Shown piece by piece: positions 12,201 to 25,600 of a stretch of DNA of 64,000 nt. Below the pieces are notes generated by a model. The model was not told where the DNA came from and ran no database searches. It saw nothing but the letters and a program-made list of their open reading frames with translations. The translations under genes and the position numbers were made by a program. The DNA comes from Alentia gelatinosa (Eukaryota; Annelida; Polychaeta; Phyllodocida; Polynoidae): contig OX465582.1 of assembly GCA_950022655.1 (NCBI GenBank), forward strand, positions 87,917,801 through 87,981,800, written 5' to 3'. How positions within the stretch are numbered: position 1 is the first letter of the stretch; each line of letters begins with the position of its first letter.

Positions 12201-15200
12201 GTGATATTTGGACACCGTTGCTGTGGTCTAATAGATTTAGTTATACAGTTTCAGCATGTAATTCCTCTCTATGCAGTTCCTCTAGATCTGAATGGATGCT
12301 GATTCGGGGCTCTGTGAATGAAGTCAATCACATGTATCTGAACATCTGATTTTATCCCTTTATCTCAGCCCTGGTATTTGTGTCCCTCAAGGGTGGCGTC
12401 CACCAACCACGACAATGCTATGACAAGCTCCGACAAGAAAGTTTCTATTGGCGCCTTGTCGTACCCTTGTTGTGAGAAGGGCAGCTCTGCGACAGCGCTG
12501 TCGAGACGTGTCGTAGAAGTCGGTGGTTGCCGTAAAAAAGGCGTCCATGGTACTGACATACTGCGACAGTGATATCGAGGAAACCACAACACTCCACGAC
12601 AAAGGGCTAGTCGTAGCAAAAATCGAACATGTTCGATATTGTCCTAGCCTTGTCGGAAGGCCCCCGACAGGTCCCCGACAAGCTTCCAGTCGCAGCCTGT
12701 CGTGGCCTTGTCGTAGACTCTTGTCGGGAACTAGGGTCCACCAACCACGACAAGTCTACGACACGCTTTCCAATAGTAGGCTTGTCGTGGACCTTGTTGG
12801 AAAGCCATTGTCGTAGCCTTGTCGTGGTTGGTGGATGTCCCCTTTAGGCTGAACATTGGGATCTCGTTCTCCATGCCCCTACGACTCTTGCAGTCCGTTC
12901 TCCATGATCTATATCTTGTGTGTCGTCCATTCTTTTACTGTGTACAGGGGTGAGATAAATACAGAAACAACCTATTTTGGTCAAACTTATTGTTCTCCAA
13001 CTCGTTTGAATGCTGCGTGATGTTAAATCAGCGTTGCCTCGTTCATATCACTCTGCATCAAACTCATGGAGAATGACAACTTTGGTCAAAACTTTTTGGT
13101 TTCTTCTTTAGTATGTCCATCAGCGTTGAAATCATGGCCCATATCAGTGTCTAATTATATGGCATCTCGAATGCAATAAAAGTGCAGTTGAAACCTGTCC
13201 GTAAGCCTCCTTTTTATCTGGCCTGCATATTGTTCTCCACAGCGACTGCATGTTATGCAATAGCTTTGAACTCTGGCAACAAACACTGTGTTTGGCTGTG
13301 TATGTGCTCTCTCTAGGAAGGATCTTTTGTCCAAATGGCCTTCATGTTTTTACTCGATGGTCGGCCCAGTTCTGTGAAGAGGTGCTTGCCTTGGTGCACC
13401 ATGTTATAACACAGTTTGTCACATTCTGGTGAGTCACGCAGATTCGGTGGTCGGCGTAGACCCACCCCCAGCTGTTGTTTGTGGAGGCTCTTTTTAGAGC
13501 ATGCTTGCACGTGCTATATACATCATCTAGAGGTTAAAGGGGTCCATATAGACTTTCAGGATACTGCATACAAACCATCCCTTCACTATCTGCGTACCAT
13601 TCCCTGTGATAGTGGAAAAGGAGCAGGGTGCCAGTGTCTCAGGGTCTTAGAAGCATGCTCAGCTGACAATGACCAATCACTAGAGACTGAAATACCTCAT
13701 TGATCGACTGGTGCTTGATACGTTTGGATTCTAGACTCAGGCAGTTGCAGAAATGGCAGGTTGACTGGGTTCAATTAGGTTACAGAAAGCTATCCATAGA
13801 CTGAATGTAACCCAAACCTTTTATTCTTATTCATTTATAATTGCACGCTCATTCATCCATGATGAACATACTATTTGCTCCTAGTTTAAAACTGTGCCAT
13901 ATTTCAATCAGGAATGTTGGAGTTCAGGGAAATTACTGAAATCAGGGATTTTGATAAAACACAGAAATGTTATGCTCAGTATCTAAAAGCCTCAATGGGA
14001 GCTGTTTATGTAAACCCCATAATTTTTCTAGAATCCCATATACCTGACCTCCCTGTGAATGTGTGTATTATTGCTTCCACGATCTTTAACGTTTTTCCTA
14101 ACAAGCTCCCCATAGATAAGACATTAATGAAAGTCCCTGAAATCCCCGAAACCATTTGGCAGTTGCCATACAAACCACTTTGAATGCATAGCTATCTTCA
14201 GGAACCAGATTCATACAGAGTAAAACAATGAAAACAATATTTGAGCCTCAGTCATACCCGTAAAATATTGGTTCAAACCTCCCCACAGACCCTAAGCCCC
14301 ATGCCATGGCTGAAATTATTTCGCACATCCAGATCCTGTAGCATTGTATTTTAAAAGGTTATCATGCAGAGACCTTTCTTAGCGTAAGTCGGGATCCCTG
14401 AGTTCCTATAACCATTCACGCACCACATCTGTCAGAGTGGCATGGCGTATGATATGGAGGTGGGGAGTTAGCTCAGTGGTTAGAGCACTGGACTTGTAAC
14501 ACCAAGGTTGTAGCACTTTGTGGGTTCGAGTCCCAGCCCCAGCAGTGGTAGATTTACTGCTATATCAACAGCCAATCCTTCTCATACCATGTCTATGTGG
14601 TTTGAGAAGAACTCTCACCTCGGTAAATGTCTGGGTGAGATTTCTACCTGAGTTCATCACATAGATTCTATCACCACCCTCGTGGTGTAAAAGAACCTTG
14701 AGAAAGTCTGGTAAGGACCTGTAATGGTTGACTGGACGTTAAATCAAACCAAACAAACAAAGCGTATGATATCACGGTACCAGCACGGGCAATTTCATTT
14801 ATAAAGATAGAGCAAACATTGCTCCTGGATACTGATGTTATTACTCAGGGATGGCAGTTTAGCTCGTTTCCAAAGTAAGATTTGCTAGACCTTCGGTCAG
14901 TTTGAGCGACTCAATAACCCATCTCCCACACTCCCAAAGGGAAGCGGAGCACTGAGGAAACTGGAGTGTGCGAACAAGATTTTTTCCACACTGTTTCCAA
15001 AGTAATCCTAGTTTTCGTTTTCAGTTTATAAAATTCTTTTTCTTTTGTAAAACAAATAGAGAACAAAATTAAGTGTAATGACCAACAACCACGCATCAAT
15101 CAAAGTCGTTCAATGTTTATGTGGACAGATTTCTTCATACAGGCAGTACAATTATTGATAAACAATTCCAATATCGCCAATGGAGAACAAATTTGGCTTC

Positions 15201-18200
15201 ATTCACACCAATAAATAGTGGATCTAACCTTCCTATACACACCAGCCCACTGCTATACCCAGTAACGATGTGTTTTCCCTATTTTCTCAGTCTCTCTGCG
15301 GCAGTAAATTCCACACGAAAAATATTTCTTTATTTTTTCATAACTCCAGCTGATATCCCTGGATATATGTTATGCATGAATAATGGTTAAAACTGCAGAT
15401 CCATGGTCCCTATCTTACAGTTACAAAAGTTAAAAAGAGAAGGTATTTTATTTTAGATGAGAACATCTTGCAGATGGTGTAAGCTAATTTCTAGCGCTTG
15501 TACGTTTTAAGGCCAGGCTTAGGAGACTTATAATAGGTCTCTGCGCATCAGACCTTATTAACCATCTGTACAATTATCTCTGCCAGGAATACATTACCAC
15601 CTACGGCAATGATACCATGCTAATTACGAACAATAACCATGGTGCTTGTTCCTCCTCATTCTCCTTGGGTTTTTTTCACATATATATATAAACAATATTG
15701 ACTGGTTTCAGATACAAGCGGCCCTATGCTCCGAGGAGTTGACGCGTAGTAATATCCGAGCGTATGCGAGGACATTGCGGAGAGTCAACTCCGAGTCTAA
15801 ACCAGTCTATATTGTATTTAATATCCACCTTTTCTCGACAAGTGGCATGTCAATATCAGTACGTTTTAGCTATGCACTATTTTTCCATACACACTATTTT
15901 TCCGTATGCGCCACCCGGAGCATACAACATATCTGTATGCGCCAGGCATGTCCATACAAACGCCCTATGTGTTTTCTATGGACGCTTTGTATCAGGTGGA
16001 TAATGAATATATTATACCACTGGGCAGGGTGAAGAAAACCAGCCAATCTGTATATGGCTGACACTCAAGCCCCTTTGTTAACCATCTGCTACCTTGTTTA
16101 CGATGGAGGATTGTAAAATACCAAGGTTGATAAAGAAATTCTCTAAAAATATATATATGCATATATATATATATATATATTCGAGCTTTGCTCTTCTTTA
16201 TAAAATGATGAAGTTGGATGGAGTTTACTGTCGAGGAAACCTATGAAAGTTTAGGGTCAGAGCCTGTATCCCAATCCGTTTGAATCGCGTAGTAATTCAC
16301 AAGGCGATGCTGCGTAAATTATGCAGCGATTCAAACAAGATGGGATTGAGGCCTAACCATAAACTTGAATAAGTTTCTGAATTTATCTCACCCTTCACAT
16401 TGACTAATGGGCTAATATTTGTGATGTAATCCCCCATTTAGTGTTTTTTTCTAAATACTCAATGGACGTTGGATACGAACCCCTAATGTTAAGTCTATGG
16501 GGGAAAATACCAGGGGGTGAGATTAATTAATTAAGTAATTAAGGCCAATCGAAATAAACATTTTTGCATTTGAAGACCATTTGTGTTAAAGTTCAGTCGG
16601 GGGCGGTGGTTGGACAGCCATATTGGATTTATGCTAATTTGACCGTCTTCCACCACTTGGATTGTTTTCAATTTTCATTCCGGCAATATGTAAGGTATTC
16701 TGAGTTGAATGCCACTGGAATTGAATCTATTGCTTTTTGTGGCCAGTCAAACCTTATTTTGACTGGATGTCTTGTCTGATTGTGTTATGTTTGTGTTACA
16801 GTTCAGTCGGAGCGGTGGCTGGGTGGCTGTAACCAGTGGTGGCTTCTTGGTGGGGTTGCGCTGCTCATCGGGGCGGTCGGTCTCATTGCGGTCTCATTAC
16901 TCAAAGTCAACGGTAACACGATACCTACAGATGTAAGTATCCTAATGATCTGCTTGTACCAAACTGTGGTGGGGAGTTAGCTCAGTGGTTAAAGCACTGC
17001 ACTTGTAATCCCAAAGTTGTAGGACTTTTTGAGTTCGAGACCCACTGCAGCCACTCTTCTCCTTCACCCCCAGCAGTGGTAGATTTACTGCTATATCAAA
17101 GGCCAATCCTTCTCATACCATGTCTCTGTGTTTTGGTTTACAGCCGCTCCTCTCCTTCACCCCCAGCAGTTGTAGATTAACTGCTATATCAAAGGCCAAC
17201 CCTTCTCATACCATGTCTATGTGGTGTGGCAAGTTAAAGATCTCTGACCTCGGTAAATGTGTAGGGATGAGATTTCTACCTAAATTCATTTCATAGATTC
17301 GGTCACCATCAGACCCAAAGTAAGTCTGACAGAACATATTGAATCTTTAACTACCCAAACAAATAAACAAACAAAAACTATCTAGTTATAGTATGCGTCT
17401 CCATTGTAGATATTTCCAATAATGACCTTCATGATCCCTTGTAGTGAGATTTTAAAGGCATATCGGACAATCTGGCTTGATGATTAAAACCCACGTCAAT
17501 TTCCTGAAAATTTAATATGATGATCTCCAAGTATTGTGGAACACATATCTAGCATAAAATTTGGGGGTCACCCTGGAAGTTTTTGATTTATAGATCAATA
17601 TTGTGATAATTTTATATGAGAATATATAGAAATTCTAAAAAGAATTTTTTCAAATAGTTTTTTTTTTTTTCAACCACTTCTGTCTGGATTTTCCTCAAAC
17701 TTTCACAGAATATAGTACATATATAGTACTTCTTATTTAGGTTTTAAAAATCATAGGTCACCGTCCTTGTTCTTGAAAGAATTGAAGAAAACCATATTTT
17801 TCAGTACATTTCCTATGTAAATCAAGCAAATGTAAATTGGTCTATTTTACCTATTGGAATCGGAAAAAGACTGGACAAAACGTTAAATTTACTCACATAG
17901 AATTAGAATGAATCCCAAGAAACCAGTTTTTACTAGTATTTGACATTATTCAAAAATCACTAGGTGGCTTCACTGTGAGTTGTAGGATATGCCTTTAACA
18001 TAGACTTGCCATTGTGGATTGTAGGATATGCCCTTAAAGTCAACCTGTTAGAACGTGCTCTTATAGTGTAAGACTGGTAAATGATACTGATTATTGCTCG
18101 GTACCTTCTCTTTCAGTATGGGGTTGTGATAGATGCGGGATCTAGCCATAGCCAGGTCTTCGTCTACAAATGGAACGGTGACAAACACAATAACACAGCT

Positions 18201-19649
18201 ATTGCCAAGCAGGTTTTTACGCAGAAAGCCAAAGGTGAGATATAAAAAAACATTTCTATTTTATTCTCAATTATCACAAGTATAAATTTCTGAATGATAC
18301 ATTAAACTTCAGGTTATTTATGGTGAGTTAGGGGCCATCAAGAAAGTACATACGCACTGAGTGGGTATGTCGAATATTTGGGAAATTTTGCGTATCAACC
18401 TTCTTTGTTCTATTGCATACAAGATTGGAGGGTCCAAAACATAATCCTAAATATTTTATTTTTCTCTGAATAGAAGTACTAATTGCAGTGTTAGACCTAC
18501 ATTCTGTGAAAATTTGATTGATATTGCTTCATTATTTCCTTGTAAAAAATGAATTTGTATATTTTTGAGAAATGATGCTTTAAGGCATCATTCGCCCTGG
18601 GCCGGTTGATGCCACAGTGCATCATTCGCCCTTAAAGGGTTAACACTATGTATTACAGTAAGGAGGTCAAGGTGAAGGTCGTGGTTTGCTGTGAATGCGG
18701 TCATTGGCTGCTGGGTCAATCCATTCCTTCTAGATTCCTTATATGGCAGTGAAGGCATAGGGACAACTCCACGCACAGGTTATCAAACGGGCCCCTGCTC
18801 TTTTCCGCTATACAAAACGAAACAATCAAACATGAAGGCTTTGGTTAGATGAAATGTAATAACTGTGTATTCCCATGACCTACTAAATTTAAACATCACA
18901 TACATGTTGTCTAATAGTACTCTTATAGACGGGGCAAAGGGTAGAATTATCCAGTTTGAGCATGAACTGGCTTGTCACCAATTCTTAGCGATGATTACAC
19001 TAATTTACAGGGTCCATTAACTAAAGTATGGGTAGTAGGGATATTTCTGTGATAGAGTGGCTCGAAAAAGCTGTATGTGCTGGCCCGAAAAGACAAGCAT
19101 GAATAGATCACTAGAGGTTTTTGGTAATAACCAGTATAAATCAACAAGAATATGGTGATTTTTTTTCCACAATTGGTTTTTCAGCCCTTAGGTAACAGTA
19201 GATCTTAAAAATTTGTTGTTGTTTTATAAAAAAAATAATTTATTTCATTCTGGGTTATTTTTTCTCTTTTTTTTTTCTTTTTTTCTTTTTGAGTGATTGT
19301 CATATTCAAGGTAGCATCGGTTGATGTCAGCAGTGCTGTCGCCTCGTTTCTTAAATCCTTCATTCTGGGTTAAGGTTTAATAAAACCCCAAACTTGGAAT
19401 GAAGTGTACAGACTGCAATACGGTTTGGTAGCTTACAATATCTCACCTCTGGTAAAAGTTTAGGCATAGGAATAACATTAAATAACATTAACGATCACTC
19501 ACCTAAAATGACAATATTACGCCATGGTCGTGGTAGAGTGATGTGAGATGACATCATAAGCAACTGCTAAGGCGATTTGCTTCAGCAATTGAATTATTCT
19601 GATATTATAATGCTATCTTACGCCCTTGAAAGGTGTGAGATAAATCCAG

Positions 19650-19680
<31 letters not shown>

Positions 19681-22600
19681 ATATATATATATATATACTA
19701 GTAGTAGGAACGATGAGATTGTCAAATGAGTGAAGGTTAACATTCAGGTAGTAGAATTTAACGCTTATATACACAGAGTGGCGCGGTAACTTTACCAAGT
19801 TTGTCGCTAAGTGTATATAATGGTGGTAAATCATATATTCTAATGGACGGGAAATAGATAGCATTGAAGTCATGTGACTTGAGTCGCCCTTAAATACGGC
19901 CTCTAATGATAGCAATCATCATGTGAGTGTTTTTATGGTGAGTCGTCTCGAGTCTGAAAAGTACCTCATTCCACAAACCTCACACTGAGCCTGCGTAGTA
20001 GAAGGAATCTATTTTTAACTCAGGAATATTAACTGGGAATATTATCAAGAAACGTCACGAAATTTCATATCATTGTTTATATGGCATGTGTTGTCTTTGC
20101 GGAATGATAAAACGAAGCAGAGCTGAGTGATATCTGTAGTGGAAGACAATGAACGGCATGTAAACAATTATGTGAAATTGAATTTTTTTTTTTTTTTTAG
20201 CTTTTATCCTACCCCATCATGTATTTCTAACGTCATATGTCACCCGTGGCATATAGATATTTCATGGCATAACCGTGGCATACAGTCACGCCATGTTAAG
20301 TCTATGGAGATTTATATGAGGGGTACGATAAAGGTAGTGTCACAGACCTCCATATACAGATTACAATGATTGTTTCAAAAATGTTGTGTAGTCTAAAGGA
20401 CTGATTCCACCGACACGATGGATTTGTCGTGATATATCTTGTAATAACTTACAGTGTCACGATATGTCGTACTCCATTATTGCTAAACGTAGCCACGCAA
20501 TGTTGTGTGTATGTTTTGGTGTTCCACCATCGTAACACCTCAAGACACATCACAACAAATAGACACACGATTATTCGAACCTAGCCCAATTTACCAAGAC
20601 AACCAAATCGGGGCCAATCTCGCTATATCTTGTGTGTCGGTTGAATCAGAACTTAAGTGTCAGTATATTTATTCTTAGTAACTCTTTACTAGTCTCAGGA
20701 ACACTTGGAAGTAGTTTACAGCTCAGGGATGTCAGTTTTCAATGTTTCCATTGAAATTTATGTTTTTATTTTCAAGATGAGAAAAGAACCTAAAAAAAAA
20801 AAAACATTGAAAGGCAGTTGAATTTTGTAAGAACAAAGAGCCACAACATAGATCTGTCCCCCCAAGGGGCCTGCCATACTGCTAGCCACCTAGTGACTGC
20901 TTCATGAACTAACAATGGCTCTGTCCCCTATAGTAAAGTCTCGGTTTTCTTGCTCCTCTTCTGCAGGCGGCGGCATCAGCTCCTATGCGGCAGACCCAGC
21001 CAAGGCGGGCGCCTCCCTCACGGAGATCCTCGACGGGGCCAAGTCCATCGTCCCCAACTCTAACCAAGCCAAGACTCCACTCTTCCTGGGTGCCACAGCT
21101 GGTATGCGCCTGTTAGAGTAAGTCATTTCTCTTTTTAATAAGGGCAGTGTTTATTTCCGATAATACATGTATAATGTTCTCCATTCAGGAATTCAGTCTC
21201 ATGATCATTACATCATTAGTCCACTCAAAAAAAACTTGTTTCTCATCACCGCGCGCGTCAGCAAAAATGTTTTTAGAATTTATTTTTTTTCCAAAGAAGA
21301 TGAACCTTGATAGAAATCATGAAAGGTATGAGTATTTGGTATCAAATTAAAGCTCCTGATGTCAGGAGTACATTCGATGTGGTGTTGTGGTTGGCAAAAG
21401 TGATACATCAAGTGTAACCAATTATGTGTATCTAGAAAGAGTAGGCCCCCGTGTAAGTGGACACCCTCCATTCTGGGCCAAAGTGTCTGCTTATGTGGTG
21501 TCTGCTTACATGCAGTTTTCAGTCTGTTGATGGTTAGGCTATATAGAGGAAAGTTTAGAGCCATAGCTCCTATCCCATAAAGTTTTTTTTGTTTTTTAAA
21601 ATTTATTATATACCTGTGCCAATATGTTACACAAATACCAACCTCTGCAAGGGTATTGGTATTAAATATATACCGGCACAGTATGGTGGTATAAAATAAT
21701 GTACCACCCTACTTTGAATACAAATTCTGATTGGCTGAAAAAAATTGCAATGACCTACTTAGGAAGTGCTGGCAGTGACTTGCACAAGGATCACAGGAGT
21801 TGAAGGGGAAAAAAAGAGTAAAGAATGTGCTTGGAGCATATATTCTGTGCTTGACTTTCACTAAGATGTCAAGATATATATACCAGCACACTTTGAATCC
21901 AGCTCGGACCTTGTCATATTTTCCTTATGTAATTTATCAAATACTCATATTTGAAGGTATATAATAAAATAAAAATGTATTACCTTACTGGTTCATACTC
22001 ACATACCTTGTTTCTTTCGATAAAAATATTCCACGAGCTCGCAGAGCTCGTGGAATATTTTTGCCATCTCATTTCGAGCGCTTCAGAATATTCACTCGGA
22101 TATTGCCTCACTCGTATTACTGTACGCCCCAAGCTTGATGGTGAAAGGGGACACAGACCGAACACTCATTAATTTCTCTCTTATTTCTTGTAGGTACTGA
22201 GAGCCTTACCTAATGTGGTCTATGAGGTTTATTCTCCGAAGTCTAGTTCTTTAAAGTCTAGTTATCTCTTATTATCTCACCCAGTATTTTTCTCCATAGG
22301 CTTAACGTTCGGAACTCATATTCCACGGCCACGAAGGTATCATACTCAATGGCTATTTGTGTGAGTTTTTTAATCGATGAATAATGTTTCTGATCGTGTA
22401 TAAGGGGTGAGATAAAATCTGAAACCCACTTGACGAAAATAACTTCGTCCACACTCCACCTCGTTTTACAGCTATGTAATTCACTCAGCTTTGTTTTGTA
22501 AATTACTCCACAGTCAATCTTGGTGCAGTATGAGGTTTGCTGGGGTGGACAGCAATTACCAATCTGTTCACCCTCTTGGTCGCCTTGCCTCCTTGTGGTG

Positions 22601-25600
22601 CAGACCAGATATACTTGCACGCAAGCATAACAAAAGCGACCGGGGTGGGGAACTCGGTGGTAATAGGCACTGGACTCCCAAGGTTGTCAGACTTTGTTCA
22701 TTTGAGTCCCACTGCAGCCACTTTTCTCCTTCACCCCAAGCAGTGGTAGATTTACTGCTATTTCAAAGGCCAGTCCTTCTCATACCATGTCTATGTGGTG
22801 TGGGAAGTAAAAGAACTCTCACCTCGGTAAACATGTAGGGGTGGTGTCTCTACCTACATTCATCTCATAGATTCGGTCAAATCCAAAGTAAGTCTAATTG
22901 AACAAATTGGACGTTAAACTACCCAAACAAATAAACAAACAAAGGTGGAGTATGGACCAAGATATTTTCATCTCATGAGTTTCCTTCTAACTACTGAGCT
23001 CATGGTAACACAGTCTTGTTATAAACATTGATCGGGTAGAGTTTGCCCCTGTGATAACTGTATGTTTCATCCCCATATAGGGCAGCCAACAAGACGCAGA
23101 GTGACGCCATTATGAAGTCAGTACGTGCCACCATGTCAACGTACCCCTTTGTCTTCTCTGAACCCGAGAAGCAGTCCGTTATCCTGCCCGGTAAAGACGA
23201 AGGTGCCTTCGGCTGGATCACAGTGAACTACCTCCTGGAGAAGTTCGGCGAAGTATGTTTTGATTAACCTCCACCATAAATTTGGATTCTTTAAGAGGGG
23301 GTGTCCAACTACTACGATTTTGCTAAGATTTACTTGTTGGCGAGCTTGGCGCACAATTGTGGCGGAATCGTGGAGCTCAGAATTAGTTAGTCAGGTTTTG
23401 CCGCTGAGCTCTATGACACATGCCAACACGCTACAATGAAAAAAAAACAATCGTAGGGTGTCTACAAAATTTAAGCATGTTTGAATTTTGTAGGGCATCA
23501 TAGCCCTATTAGTGACCTATCGCTGACGTGCTACAATGCGCATCGTCGACACTGTAGCACATTGTGGGTCTATCGTAGCCTGTGGTAGCCTGTCTTGGTA
23601 GATGGGAGGCATTATTATATGGATCAACTAAAGTCTACCATATAAGAAAAGAAAATTATTCCACCCAAATAGTATGTGGACTCACTAATCTCAATATTAT
23701 TGTATTGACAGACTAAACCCCACCGTATTATATGCACCAAATAACTCGTGCTATATTCTTTTATGCATGTTAGTGTATGCTTTAGTAATCTCCACTATAT
23801 TATTGAATGCATTGGGTAATATCCATCGCATCCTTGTAGGCATGTATTCCCACTCCTCGAGAGCACTACTTTCTGTGTCCAAGGATACCAGGTTGATCAC
23901 ACCTACTATCCTGAAACAGAAAACGACAGCCTCTGATTTTGTGTGGTTTTAACAATCCTCTTAAATTAGAGATTTTCACTCTATTTGCATACAATTGTGC
24001 AGCTATAGTTCAGCACTTTATCCTACCGCTCATGTAAATCTCCATAGACTTAACATGGTTTGACTGTATGCCACGGTTATGCCATAAACTATTTATATGC
24101 CACGGGTGACACATGAAGTTAAAAACACATGACAGGGTAGGATAAAATCTAAACATCACTCAATTTCATATAATTATTTACATACCGTTTGTTGTCTTCC
24201 GCTACAGATAGCACTCAGCTCCGCTTTGTGGTATCATTCCGCTAAGACAACTCACGCCATATAAGCAATCATATGAAATTTCGTGATGTTTCACGATAAT
24301 ACTTGCCACTTTCTCCCCTAAAACTTTCCATTCCCAGAAGCAAGCAGGACCATTAAAACCAATTTCTACGTAGACTGAAGTCCATGGCCCTTTATTGATT
24401 TAACATGCTAATCAATGTAATAACACAAATGTACGTATCTAACTCAGAATCAATAAAGAAATCTGAACTAAAATGAAAAGAAAAAAGTGCAATTATCACT
24501 GTACCAAACAAATGTGTACATTTATCAATCATCCAAACTTTAAAACCACCCAACTTTGGTGAAGTTCCTAAACAATTTTTTTTTAAAAGTACCTAAATAC
24601 ATGAACACCTAGAATAACGTCCATTTCTCATTGTGCCACCTACAGTCGAATATGCTGAAGTACCTGTTCTCAGGCCAGTCGTCGGATGTGGTGGGTGCCC
24701 TTGACCTTGGCGGCGCTTCGACACAGCTGACCTTCCTGCCCGAGAAGCCGTCGGCGCTGCCGGCTGAGTCGTGCAGTAAGCTACTGCTCTACGGCAAGAC
24801 CTACAACATCTACTCTCACAGCTACCTGTGCTACGGCCTCAATGAGATGCGCCGACGCTACAATGCTCACCTTGTACTACAGGTTAGTGTTATGTTATAG
24901 AGGAAACCTATGAAAGTTTAGGGTTTGAGCTCGTATCCCATCGAGTTTGAATCACGTAGTTATTCACAAGGCGAAGCCGCGTGGATTACGTAGTGATTCA
25001 GATAAGATGGAATTGAGCTCTGACCCTAAACTTGAATGGGTTTCTGAATTTATAATATTGACTAACGGGCTAACATTTGTGACATAATTCCCCATTGAAT
25101 ATTTTTCTTAAATATCTAATGGGCGTTAGATACGAGTTCCCAATGTTTATGGAGATAAAATACTAGAGGTGAAATAATATAGAAGAAACTCATGAAACAA
25201 GTTTTGGTCAAAGTTGTCATTCTCCATGAGTTTGATGTGAGTTGCTTTCTGTATTTATCTCACCCTTGTACACACTAAACGAATGGAGGACACACAGGAT
25301 ATAGACCATGGAGAACAGAGTGCAATACTCATAGGGGCATGGAGAATGAGTAGCCAACGTTAAGCCCATGAATCAAAAATACCAGGGGGGGAGATAAAAC
25401 TTGGTCCATACTCAAGCGAGTTTGACTCCGGAGTAATTCACAAATACAAAGCTGAGTGAATTACGTAGCTGTCAAACGAGGTGGAGTGCAGACCAAGTTA
25501 TTTTCATGGAGTGGATTTCAGATTTTTATCTCACCCCGTAAACATGATCAGAAACATTATTAATCAATGAAATAATTCCCACAATTAGTCATTGAGTATT

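Noticed and set aside
14459..14545. Possible tRNA gene (A and B boxes present)
   Set aside because: The stems are not complementary and the sequence continues into a SINE body found in about ten other places.
16780..16980. ATG at 16780 as the ENTPD start
   Set aside because: It lies in the region of the splice acceptor of exon 2, and the upstream exon at 6076 joins in phase. It remains possible as an alternative start if a local promoter exists.
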